From assembly GCA_020696885.1 (NCBI GenBank), contig JAJFMS010000164.1, positions 1 through 7,166 of the forward strand: a DNA stretch of 7,166 bases. The letters run 5' to 3'. Under the pieces are notes generated by a model. The model made no database searches. It worked only from the letters and a program-made list of their open reading frames with translations, and was not told where the DNA came from. The translations under genes were made by a program, and so were the position numbers. The DNA is from Armatimonadota bacterium (lineage in GTDB: Bacteria; Armatimonadota; SYMT01). Below, in pieces: positions 1-6,078 of this stretch (position 1 is the first letter of the stretch; every line of letters starts with the position of its first letter).

Positions 1-32
1 GGTACTGCGGAAGCGGCGTGCAACGGCATGGT

Positions 33-65
33 AACCTCCCGAGGTTTCCACCGTTGACGTATACT
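33..65 (+). promoter_or_regulatory. Possible promoter/operator upstream of the TerB-like gene
   Basis: A perfect 6-bp inverted repeat with a 2-bp centre (AACCTC-CC-GAGGTT, 33-46) lies just upstream of a TATACT hexamer (60-65) that could serve as a -10 box. TTGACG (54-59) directly abuts that hexamer, so the two cannot form a normally spaced -35/-10 pair, and I see no good -35 about 17 bp upstream of TATACT. The palindrome could be a dimeric repressor site, but at this length it could also be chance. Confidence 0.2.
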
Positions 66-128
66 ATTGTCGCGAGCGCGCGGGAGACGCGAACGCGCCT
101 GATCTTGCCGTGGAGGAGGAGACCCCGG

Positions 129-536
129 ATGTTCTTGCACTTGTTGAACGACACGCAGCAGCGCGCGTTCCTGGCATTGGCCCGGCAGTTCGTGGAGGCC
201 GACCAGAACCTCTCGGACGAGGAGCACAACCTGCTGGAGCTGATGTGGGCCGAAACCGGGCTCGAGTTCGACGCCGAGCTGCCGCCCGGCGACGTGGACG
301 CCCTCGCCCCGGCCTTCGACAACCGCCAGTCGCGCGCGGCCGTGCTGCTGGAGCTGATCGGGGTGGGCCACGCGGACGCGGAGTTCCACGCGGACGAGAG
401 CGCCTTCATTCACCGCCTGGCCGCCGCCTTCGGCACGGACGCGGCCGAGGTGCAGGAGATGGAGAGCTGGGTGACCCGGCAGCTCGAGCTGGCACAGGAC
501 GTGCAAAAGTTCTGGGCGGACGATCCCGAGGCTTAG
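129..536 (+). CDS. TerB-like (tellurite-resistance TerB family) small acidic protein
   Basis: A 135-residue cytoplasmic protein with no signal peptide or membrane segment. It looks like a TerB-type all-helical domain with two similar halves. The first has A-D-x-x-L-S-x-x-E near residues 24-32, followed by a helix containing LLELM. The second has GVGHADAEFHADE around 78-90, then helix SAFIHRLAAAFG. The family is associated with tellurite/stress loci and acidic metal-binding sites, but its biochemical role is poorly known. The ATG at 129 was chosen because GGAGGAGG sits at 112-119; an in-frame GTG at 18 would add 37 Arg/Pro-rich residues that do not resemble the family. No ter operon partners are visible, so it appears to stand alone. 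The third codon position is strongly GC, as in the downstream oxidoreductase. Coding is near certain; the family call is moderately sure. Confidence 0.8.
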   Translation: MFLHLLNDTQQRAFLALARQFVEADQNLSDEEHNLLELMWAETGLEFDAELPPGDVDALAPAFDNRQSRAAVLLELIGVGHADAEFHADESAFIHRLAAAFGTDAAEVQEMESWVTRQLELAQDVQKFWADDPEA

Positions 537-575
537 ACACAGAGGGACACGGATCGGAACAGAGGGGCACGGAGG
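536..575. repeat. Degenerate 10-bp tandem repeat (ACAGAGG/CACGGAGG type)
   Basis: Four imperfect 10-base units follow one another directly after the TerB-like stop codon: GACACAGAGG, GACACGGATC, GGAACAGAGG and GGCACGGAGG. There is no coding sign in any frame. It opens a longer repeat-rich intergenic stretch that continues to about 741. Confidence 0.5.
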
Positions 576-583
576 GGAGCCTG

Positions 584-600
584 GTAGGAGGTAGGAGTAG
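584..600. repeat. 7-bp tandem repeat GTAGGAG
   Basis: GTAGGAG occurs twice back to back (584-590 and 591-597), followed by a partial TAG. This G-rich arm lies directly left of the outer stem at 601-609. It is partly complementary to the CTCC-rich repeats at 699-736 on the other side of the structured region. Confidence 0.5.
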
Positions 601-691
601 GACTGGGGCAGTGCGGAGGCCGGGCGCGACGGCCTGGCGGCAGGCGGTTTGACGGCGAGCGGAGAACTGACTCCGTACGCCGGCCCCAGTC
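601..691. other. Intergenic element that can fold as a three-way junction
   Basis: Several inverted repeats are nested here. The outer stem is GACTGGGGC (601-609) against GCCCCAGTC (683-691), 9 perfect base pairs. Inside it, AGGCCG (617-622) pairs with CGGCCT (630-635) around a 7-base loop. A second interrupted hairpin pairs CGGCG (653-657) with CGCCG (678-682) and CGGAG (660-664) with CTCCG (671-675), with a 2x2 internal loop and a 6-base apical loop. The last hairpin ends exactly where the outer right arm begins. It could be a structured leader or terminator RNA, a small palindromic mobile repeat, or a chance product of high GC content. There is no U-tract, so a classical intrinsic terminator is unlikely. 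Confidence 0.4.
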
Positions 692-712
692 GCTCCAAGA
701 CTCCACCACTCC

Positions 713-736
713 ATTACTCCATTACTCCATTACTCC
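713..736. repeat. 8-bp tandem repeat ATTACTCC, three copies
   Basis: ATTACTCC occurs three times without interruption (713-720, 721-728, 729-736). It is preceded by related units ending in ACTCC (GACTCC at 699-704, ACTCC at 708-712) and followed by TCCCC. Only 37 bases separate it from the oxidoreductase start codon, so it lies in or near that gene's leader. It is clean enough to be prone to slippage. Confidence 0.75.
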
Positions 737-773
737 TCCCCGAACGGGCCGCGGCGCACGGAAGGATCGAACC

Positions 774-2057
774 ATGAATCGACGGGACTTCGTGAAGAGC
801 ACGGCGGTGGGCGCCGGGATCATGAGTCTGGGCGCCGAGGCGTTCCAGCCGCGCTCCGTGCGCGGCGCCAGCGAGAAGGTGACCCTGGCGGTGGTGGGCC
901 TCAACAGCCGCGGCAGCCAGCTCTGCTCCACCCTGGTGGGGCTGGAGCAGGCCGAGATCGCCTACCAGTGCGACGTGGACGAGCGCGTGCTGCCGAAGGC
1001 GCAGGACCTGGTGGAGAAGAAGGGCCGCCGCCGGCCGGACGCCGCCCGGGACTTCCGGAAGCTGCTGGAGAACCCCTCGATCGACGCCATTGTGGTGGCG
1101 GCCCCGAACCACTGGCACGGCCCGATGACGATCCTGGCGTGCCAGGCCGGGAAGCACGTGTACTGCGAGAAGCCCGCGAGCCACACCCCGCAGGAAGGCG
1201 AGCTGATGATCGCCGCCGCCCGGAAGCACAACCGCATCGTGCAGTGCGGGATGCAGCGGCGGAGCATGCCGGGGATCCAGGAGGCGGTGCAGAAGCTGCG
1301 GGACGGCGCCATCGGCAACGTCACCTTCGCGCGCGGCTGGTACAACAACCTCCGCCCCACCATCGGCAACGGCAAGCCGGCCGCCGTACCCTCCGGTCTG
1401 GACTACGCCCTGTGGCAGGGCCCCGCGCCGGAGATGCCCTATAAGGACAACCTGATCCACTACAACTGGCACTGGTTCTGGCACTGGGGCAACGGCGAGC
1501 TGGGCAACAACGGTCCGCACTGCCTGGACGTGTGCCGCTGGGGCCTGGGCGTGGACTACCCCACGCGCGTCTCCTCCGGCGGCGGCAAGTACCGCTTCCC
1601 CGGCGACGATCAGCAGACGCCGGATACCCACACCGCCACGTTCGACTTCGAGGGGAAGTCGATCGCCTTCGAGGCCCGCAGCTTCCACAAGCGCGGCTTC
1701 GAGGACAACACCTTCGGCATGGCGTTCTACGGCGAGGGCGGCACCCTGCTGGTCGAGGACGGCGGCTACCGCATCCTGGACATGAACAACAAAGAAGTGG
1801 CGAAGGTGCCGGGCTCCAGCAACCAGGCGCCCCACCTGCAGAACTTCCTGGACTGTGTGAAGAGCGGCAAGCGCCCGAACCAGGAGATCGAGGACGGCCA
1901 CAAGAGCACGATGCTGTGTTTATTAGGCAACATCGCCTACCGGACCGAAAGCACGCTCAAGTGTGATCCCAAGAATGGGCACATCTTGAACAACAAGCAG
2001 GCGATGGACAACCTCTGGAGCCGTGAATACCGCAAGGGCTGGGAACCGAAGGTGTAG
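774..2057 (+). CDS. Tat-exported Gfo/Idh/MocA-family NAD(P)-dependent oxidoreductase
   Basis: A 427-residue protein of the Gfo/Idh/MocA family, whose members oxidise or reduce sugars, inositols and related polyols with a tightly held nicotinamide cofactor. A twin-arginine signal is clear at the N-terminus (N-R-R-D-F-V-K, residues 2-8, then a hydrophobic stretch to about 24), so export to the periplasm as a folded, cofactor-loaded enzyme is expected. The Rossmann motif is VGLNSRG (41-47), a variant of GxGxxG. The family signature C-E-K-P is at 131-134, NHWHG at 112-116, and the catalytic-region pattern GELGNNGPHCLDVCRW at 241-256 carries the usual His249 and Asp252. The C-terminus ends with the W-S-R-E-Y-R type tail. 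The start is supported by AAGGA at 762-766. Substrate cannot be read from sequence, and no sugar transport or catabolic partners are adjacent. It appears monocistronic, ending in strong hairpins. A decayed piece resembling its 3' end lies near 6851-7000. Confidence 0.95.
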   Translation: MNRRDFVKSTAVGAGIMSLGAEAFQPRSVRGASEKVTLAVVGLNSRGSQLCSTLVGLEQAEIAYQCDVDERVLPKAQDLVEKKGRRRPDAARDFRKLLENPSIDAIVVAAPNHWHGPMTILACQAGKHVYCEKPASHTPQEGELMIAAARKHNRIVQCGMQRRSMPGIQEAVQKLRDGAIGNVTFARGWYNNLRPTIGNGKPAAVPSGLDYALWQGPAPEMPYKDNLIHYNWHWFWHWGNGELGNNGPHCLDVCRWGLGVDYPTRVSSGGGKYRFPGDDQQTPDTHTATFDFEGKSIAFEARSFHKRGFEDNTFGMAFYGEGGTLLVEDGGYRILDMNNKEVAKVPGSSNQAPHLQNFLDCVKSGKRPNQEIEDGHKSTMLCLLGNIAYRTESTLKCDPKNGHILNNKQAMDNLWSREYRKGWEPKV

Positions 2058-2079
2058 CCAGCGCAAAGCAACCGAAGTC

Positions 2080-2124
2080 TAACGAACGGCCGATGCGCGA
2101 AGTTTGCGTATCGGCCATTCGTTA
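2080..2124. terminator. Long hairpin after the oxidoreductase (19-bp stem)
   Basis: The arms at 2080-2098 and 2106-2124 pair over 19 positions, with one mismatch and one G-T pair, around the 7-base loop GAAGTTT. It starts 22 bases after the oxidoreductase stop codon. Neither side has a proper T-run, so it is not a textbook Rho-independent terminator. It lies between convergent units, where it could block read-through from both sides or protect the 3' end of the mRNA. Confidence 0.55.
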
Positions 2125-2140
2125 ACTGGGGCGGCTTTCT

Positions 2141-2167
2141 GTCAACTCCAGTAATCCTGGAGTTGAC
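2141..2167. terminator. Perfect 11-bp hairpin, probable second terminator
   Basis: GTCAACTCCAG (2141-2151) and CTGGAGTTGAC (2157-2167) are perfectly complementary around TAATC. On the plus strand the stem is followed by ATTCTTGCTTG, a modest T-rich tail, which favours terminating the oxidoreductase transcript. The octamer GTCAACTC recurs at 2266-2273, overlapping the stop codon of the convergent gene. The rest of the gap to 2271 shows no gene. Confidence 0.55.
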
Positions 2168-2271
2168 ATTCTTGCTTGCTGGAACTTGCGACCGAATGGC
2201 CTAGAGCAGGCCTAAAGCTCCGCTATATCACCGGCAAGCGGTAGAACCCACGGGCAGTCCGTCCGGTCAAC

Positions 2272-3462
2272 TCAATGGGGGGTGGTCGGGTGATGGTGAG
2301 TGTTCGCAGCGGGGATGGGGCGGGGCGGGCGGATCGCTTCCGCCGTGATGATGCGCGGCTCCCACCCCTGCTCGATTTTCATCTCCGCCAGGACGAAGCC
2401 GCGCGCCCCCGCTTCCCGGCTGCGTTCGATCTGGGCCCGCCGCTGCTCCGGGGTAACGTCCCAGCCCTGAAGCACGGTCACGATGCGTCCGGCGGTGACG
2501 GACGTGCCGCTGCGCTTCGGCGGCATCTCGGCAAACGAGGCAACGGCCGACTTGACCCACCCTGCCGGAGGACCGTAGCGGGGCTGATCCCGCCCGAAGG
2601 CCCGGTAAGGGACCAGCGCCCCGAGCGTGGGGCTTTCCTTCGCCAGCGGCATGAGCTGCTCCGTCCAACTCTTCCAGCAGGCTCCTCCGAAGCATGGCAC
2701 TCCGTCGCAGGCCAGCCCTTTCGCGGTCTCGTGCTCCTCGCACTCCGTGGTCCAGACGGGGATGATTTCGGCAGCTCGCCCGAGCGCTCTCACCCTGCCT
2801 ACGAACGCAGCGGCGGCGTTCGCTGGCAGTGGGGTGGCGGTACGGATGGGGCCATAGTCCGGCACCCATCGGCAGAAGGTATTGCCGCACCCGCAGGCAG
2901 AAGGGGCGGCCTGGAGGTCGTTCAGGAAGATCCCCTTCGCCGCCGGAACGTCCTGGAGCAGCATTTTCACCCGGAGCAGGTGCGCGTCGAACGCTTCCCG
3001 GTAGAAGACCGGGACCCATGGATAGTTCTTCACCACTTCCCCGGGAGCCGGCTGCGGAGTGCCCGGGAAGTGGCGACGCCACTCCGGATGCCCTTGCAGG
3101 CTGGCCATCCATTGCGGATGTGCCTGCGCCAGCGCCGGGTTGTGTCCCACCTCGATCCAGTAGTAGAGGTCCAGCCCTGCCTTCTTGACCCGCTCGGCAG
3201 CGCCGGCCGCCTCGTTGCGCTCACCCTCGGCGAGGTTCACGACCACCGCATTCAGCCGTTCACGGTGAAACCGCCGGAGCGCGCCCGCCGTGACCTGGCC
3301 GGGGATAACGAGGGCCGCCTGGAGCGAGGGGGCGGCGCCGGCCCTACGGACGTCGCTGGCGGCGCCGGCCGCGAGGGGACGGTCGCGCGCCTTCACCATT
3401 ACGCCCCCGGTCGCGACCAGCACGAGGGCGGCGAGCGCCAGGGTTCTACTTGCCGGCCGCAT
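2272..3462 (-). CDS. Secreted cysteine-containing protein, possible TIM-barrel glycoside-hydrolase-like fold
   Basis: I do not recognise a named family with confidence. The 396-residue product begins with a signal peptide or N-terminal anchor (RTLALAALVLVATGGVMV, residues 6-23), so it acts outside the cytoplasm. Regular strand-helix alternation suggests a (beta/alpha) barrel: LNAVVVNLAEGE (70-81), AGLDLYYWIEVGH (95-107), KGIFLNDLQ (176-184), AEIIPVWTTE (231-240) and GARGFVLAEMKIEQGWEPRI (352-371). Acidic residues close several strands, as in glycoside-hydrolase-like enzymes. Two cysteine clusters stand out: C190-x-C192-x4-C197, and C241, C252, C257, C262, which could bind a metal or form disulfides. 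The tail is His/Pro-rich. The ATG start has GGAG ten bases upstream and overlaps the end of the DUF3179 gene by 17 bases, implying coupled translation. The opposite strand is also open over this length but reads as Arg/Gly-rich composition without structure. Confidence 0.8.
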   Translation of the reverse strand: MRPASRTLALAALVLVATGGVMVKARDRPLAAGAASDVRRAGAAPSLQAALVIPGQVTAGALRRFHRERLNAVVVNLAEGERNEAAGAAERVKKAGLDLYYWIEVGHNPALAQAHPQWMASLQGHPEWRRHFPGTPQPAPGEVVKNYPWVPVFYREAFDAHLLRVKMLLQDVPAAKGIFLNDLQAAPSACGCGNTFCRWVPDYGPIRTATPLPANAAAAFVGRVRALGRAAEIIPVWTTECEEHETAKGLACDGVPCFGGACWKSWTEQLMPLAKESPTLGALVPYRAFGRDQPRYGPPAGWVKSAVASFAEMPPKRSGTSVTAGRIVTVLQGWDVTPEQRRAQIERSREAGARGFVLAEMKIEQGWEPRIITAEAIRPPRPIPAANTHHHPTTPH

Positions 3463-4459
3463 AGAGCGTAGTCTCCGGATGCTCGGTGGCCCAGGCGTAC
3501 CAGCGGCACTGCACGCTGTTCACCCAGGTCAGTTCCTTGCCTTTGAGCGGACCGTCGATGCCCCGCCCGGCCAGGCTCCAGCGGGTGCCCGTTTCCCGGT
3601 CCATGAACGGCGCCGTCTCCGGGGAGATCTCGTCCGCGTAGAAGGTGAGCTTCCGACCATCCACTACCGAGCGATAGGCGGTGGCACTGGACGTGGGTCC
3701 ATACCAGAAAACCGCCACGGGCTCGCCCCCCACCTGATCCATGACGCAGGCGCGCTCCCGGGCTCTGTCCACGGGAAAAGCCCGGAACGCGGCTCCCACT
3801 TCTACCCCTAGGACCAGTGCCTCCGGCTTGAGACGTGGGTCTACCTCCCCCATGGTCTGCCGGGCCTCCGTGCTCATCTGGGTGGGTAGGACCGCCATAG
3901 GGTACTTCGTGCCGCCGAACAGGTTGTAGGCGGTGGACTCCGGATGCAGCATCAGCCAGTAGCCCCAGTCGGTGACCAGGCTGGGAATGCGCTCCAGCCG
4001 CTTCCCCTTCTGTGGTCCCTCGAAGGCGACACCCGAAAGCGCGGACCAGAGCGTGCCATCCCGGCCCCTGGTCACCATGACCCCGCCGCGCCAGCCGTAG
4101 AACTCGTAGCCGTAGTCCTTCTTGAAGGCGCTTACGTAGCCACCGTCCGGATCATAGAAGAACAGCCCGTACGTGTCGTTGATCACGCGCGGCGCGGAGA
4201 GAAAGTGCCGGATCGGAATGGCGCCCCCATTGTGGGCGGCGCGCAGCCACGCCACTACCCGGTCGTCCGTCTTCACCAGGCCGGAGCGATGCTGCGTGGA
4301 ACAGTACGAGCAGGGTGGCTCGGTCAGCGGCTTATAGAGCCGCGGCTTCGCCAGCAGCTTTCGCGCGGGCGCAGCGCCGGTCTGGGAAGCCGCGGCCGCA
4401 GCCAATGTGACGGTAAGCATCACCGGGAGCGCGCGCGCGAGAAGGCGAGGGAGGTTCAT
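3446..4459 (-). CDS. Secreted DUF3179-domain protein
   Basis: A 337-residue product matching the DUF3179 pattern, a family of mostly secreted bacterial and archaeal proteins without an assigned reaction. A signal peptide spans about residues 5-28 (LLARALPVMLTVTLAAAAAS). A CxxC (C50-S-Y-C53) follows in the mature N-terminus. The hallmark motif occurs twice: D-G-T-L-W-S...G-P-Q-K-G-K-R-L...H-P-E-S-T-A-Y (134-178) and T-G-T-R-W-S...G-P-L-K-G-K-E-L...H-P-E-T-T-L-Y (290-333), so the protein is an internal duplication. The ATG at 4459 is preferred because the signal peptide starts there. An upstream in-frame TTG at 4612 would add 51 Arg-rich residues and overlap the LysR gene by 85 bases. The Shine-Dalgarno at the chosen start is weak. 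Its stop overlaps the start of the next secreted gene, so the two products probably work together. Confidence 0.9.
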   Translation of the reverse strand: MNLPRLLARALPVMLTVTLAAAAASQTGAAPARKLLAKPRLYKPLTEPPCSYCSTQHRSGLVKTDDRVVAWLRAAHNGGAIPIRHFLSAPRVINDTYGLFFYDPDGGYVSAFKKDYGYEFYGWRGGVMVTRGRDGTLWSALSGVAFEGPQKGKRLERIPSLVTDWGYWLMLHPESTAYNLFGGTKYPMAVLPTQMSTEARQTMGEVDPRLKPEALVLGVEVGAAFRAFPVDRARERACVMDQVGGEPVAVFWYGPTSSATAYRSVVDGRKLTFYADEISPETAPFMDRETGTRWSLAGRGIDGPLKGKELTWVNSVQCRWYAWATEHPETTLYAAGK

Positions 4460-4527
4460 GGGTAAGCTCGTGGTTCTAGCGGCGAGGAGCAGGTACTGCG
4501 CCTTCCTACGGTTTCGCCGTGCTGCGG

Positions 4528-5478
4528 TCATTCTCCGTTTTGCTCCGCAGAGAGTCCAACTCCATCTGCTGGGTTGGTCGCGAGGTCCGGCGCTCTGCGC
4601 AGGTGGTCCCAAAGTCGCTGGTGCAGTGGAGTAAGTTGTAGGCTCTTACGCCTCACCAGGTAGATTCCTCGCTGCGGGTTGAGCTCGGGAATGCGCCGCA
4701 CGATCAGCTCGCCCGTTCGCTCCTCTAGCTCCACTGCGTGTTCTGACACCAGGGACACACCGAGCCCTGCGGCAACGGTCTTCTTGACAGCTTCCGTGTT
4801 CCCCAGTTCCATGACCACCCGGGGCTGGATAGCCTTCGCGCCGAGCGCCCGTTCCAGCACCTCTCGCGTGCTGGAGCCACGCTCCCGTAACACGAATGGG
4901 CGTGCATGGAGGTCTCGCGCTCTCACCCGCTTCTGCTGCGCGAGCGGATCCCCGGGAGACAGAATTAGGACCAGCGTCTCTGTCCGGAAGAGCTCTGTGC
5001 GGAGTGCTGGATCAAAGGGAGCTTCTCCTACCAAACCCAGGTCTAGCCGCCCTTCAAGCACTCGCCCCAGCACCTCTCGAGTGTCCCCGATCTCCAAGGC
5101 CACGTCCACCCGGGGGTATTCTCGCTGGAACGCTCCGAGTAGCGCAGGCAAGATATAGGTCCCTGGCGTGCTGCTGGCTCCAATCACCAGCTTCCCTGTC
5201 TCTCCGCTCTGTAACGCCTGGAGCGCCCGCTCGGCGTCCGCCAGCTCGGCGAGTATCCGTTCTCCGTGCTCATGCAGGAGGCGGCCCGCCTGCGTGAGCT
5301 GTACTCGCCGGCCCACTTGCTCCAACAAGGGCAGCCCCACCTGCCGCTCCATCTCGCTGATTGCGCTGCTCACCGTCGGCTGTGAGACGTAGAGCGCCTC
5401 GCCCGCCCGCGTAAAGTTTGCGTGCCGCGCTACCTCTTGCAGGAACCGGAGCTGCCGCAGGGTGATGCTCGGAGCCAT
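4528..5478 (-). CDS. LysR-family transcriptional regulator, CysL/CbbR-like
   Basis: A 316-residue LysR-type regulator of usual length. The N-terminal winged helix-turn-helix lies at about residues 5-65, with the recognition region NFTRAGEALYVSQPTVSSAI at 21-40. A linker helix follows to about 92. The periplasmic-binding-protein-like effector domain starts at KLVIGASSTPGTYILP (96-111). The run E-I-G-D-T-R-E-V-L (129-137), the R-E-R-G-S-S-T-R motif (198-205) and M-E-L-G-N-T-E-A-V-K (223-232) resemble CysL/CbbR-type regulators, which commonly sense small organic or sulfur-containing anions; the ligand here is unknown. The ATG at 5478 is chosen over an in-frame TTG at 5502 because AGGG and AAGG precede it and the helix-turn-helix spacing is normal. 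It is divergent from the cupin gene and 68 bases upstream of the DUF3179 gene on the same strand, so it could control either side and probably itself. Confidence 0.93.
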   Translation of the reverse strand: MAPSITLRQLRFLQEVARHANFTRAGEALYVSQPTVSSAISEMERQVGLPLLEQVGRRVQLTQAGRLLHEHGERILAELADAERALQALQSGETGKLVIGASSTPGTYILPALLGAFQREYPRVDVALEIGDTREVLGRVLEGRLDLGLVGEAPFDPALRTELFRTETLVLILSPGDPLAQQKRVRARDLHARPFVLRERGSSTREVLERALGAKAIQPRVVMELGNTEAVKKTVAAGLGVSLVSEHAVELEERTGELIVRRIPELNPQRGIYLVRRKSLQLTPLHQRLWDHLRRAPDLATNPADGVGLSAEQNGE

Positions 5479-5506
5479 AGCCTTTTCCCTATGATTCACC
5501 AACAGA

Positions 5507-5549
5507 AGCTGTCTAGCTGATTATAGCTGGCTGCGGCATGCTTTCTTCA
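5507..5549 (-). promoter_or_regulatory. Predicted LysR-gene promoter with overlapping AGCTG repeats
   Basis: On the minus strand a perfect TATAAT -10 box is read from 5525 down to 5520. An 18-bp spacer separates it from TGAAGA (5549-5544), a weak -35. The plus strand shows AGCTG at 5507-5511, 5515-5519 and 5525-5529; the last two lie in TAGCTG units exactly 10 bp apart, about one helical turn. They overlap the predicted -10 box, where LysR autoregulation often acts. No clean T-N11-A palindrome is evident, so the operator assignment is tentative. I could not define a convincing plus-strand promoter for the cupin gene. Confidence 0.4.
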
Positions 5550-5593
5550 TCAACGCCTTTGCGCTCTAGTCGGGCGTGCAAGCAGGAGCTGCC

Positions 5594-6073
5594 ATGAAGC
5601 GCTATTTCGTTTGGGTCCCTCTCTGCATCGCCGCCACGCTCGCCCTCGCCGGCGTGGCGGCCAGTCAGCACGGCGAGGAGGCTGTCCTTCACGTGCCGTC
5701 TGCGGTCCAGTGGAAACCGGGGCCGCCATCCCTCCCACCTGGTGCTCAAGTGGCGGTCCTGGAGGGCGACCCCACGAAAGAAGGCCCCTTCACGATGCGC
5801 CTCAAGCTGCCGGGCGGCTACCGTATCCCGCCGCACACGCACCCCAAGACGGAGCGGCTCACCGTGATTTCCGGCACCTTCCGCTTCGGGATGGGCGACA
5901 GGTTCGAAGAGAAGATGCTGCGGGACCTGCCGGCGGGGGCGTACGGCTACTGGCCCGCAGGGATGAAGCATTTTGTGCAGGCCAAGGGGGAGACTATAGT
6001 CCAGCTCCACGGGGTCGGGCCGTGGCAGATCGTCTACCTCACTCCTTCAGATGACCCACGTAAGGCGAGGTGA
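5594..6073 (+). CDS. Secreted single-domain cupin protein
   Basis: A 159-residue small beta-barrel cupin with a signal peptide or N-terminal anchor (YFVWVPLCIAATLALAGVAA, residues 4-23), so probably periplasmic or extracellular. Cupin motif 1 is exact: G75-x5-H81-x-H83-x3-E87-x6-G94. Motif 2 is G115-x5-P121-x-G123-x2-H126-x3-A130, where the usual final Asn is Ala. The metal-ligand set His81, His83, Glu87 and His126 is complete, consistent with a bound divalent metal. Cupins of this size range from dioxygenases and isomerases to ligand sensors, so no reaction can be assigned. The ATG is fixed by AGGAG at 5584-5588 with a five-base spacer; an in-frame GTG at 5576 is upstream of that site. The stop codon abuts the methyltransferase start, so both are made from one mRNA. 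Control by the divergent LysR regulator is plausible. Confidence 0.92.
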   Translation: MKRYFVWVPLCIAATLALAGVAASQHGEEAVLHVPSAVQWKPGPPSLPPGAQVAVLEGDPTKEGPFTMRLKLPGGYRIPPHTHPKTERLTVISGTFRFGMGDRFEEKMLRDLPAGAYGYWPAGMKHFVQAKGETIVQLHGVGPWQIVYLTPSDDPRKAR

Positions 6074-6078
6074 TCATG
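6062..6078 (+). promoter_or_regulatory. Coupled ribosome binding site at the cupin/methyltransferase junction
   Basis: The bases AAGGCGAGGTGATC before ATG 6076 nearly match the full complement of the 16S rRNA 3' end (AAGGAGGTGATC), with extra bases in the middle. The cupin stop TGA (6071-6073) lies inside this site. Ribosomes finishing the cupin are therefore well placed to start the methyltransferase. Confidence 0.6.

Noticed and set aside
110..652. 180-codon plus-strand open frame over the TerB-like gene
   Set aside because: It is an Arg/Gly-rich shifted reading of the TerB-like gene that runs into the repeat-rich intergenic stretch.
584..736. Possible CRISPR array from the short repeats between TerB and the oxidoreductase
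   Set aside because: The units are 7-10 bp and directly contiguous, with no unique spacers of uniform length and no cas genes nearby.
714..1901. 395-codon open frame on the minus strand
   Set aside because: It lies antisense to the clear Gfo/Idh/MocA gene. It reads as Val/Ala/Leu/His-rich composition without motifs and is a by-product of strong GC bias at third positions on the other strand.
2275..3471. 398-codon open frame on the plus strand opposite the secreted barrel-like protein
   Set aside because: The product is Arg/Gly-rich with no signal peptide, domain or strand-helix pattern. The minus-strand frame has a signal peptide, a Shine-Dalgarno and an operon overlap with DUF3179.
5513..6010. 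165-codon minus-strand open frame upstream of LysR
   Set aside because: It is antisense to the cupin gene, whose exact cupin motifs and AGGAG site show that the plus strand is the coding one.
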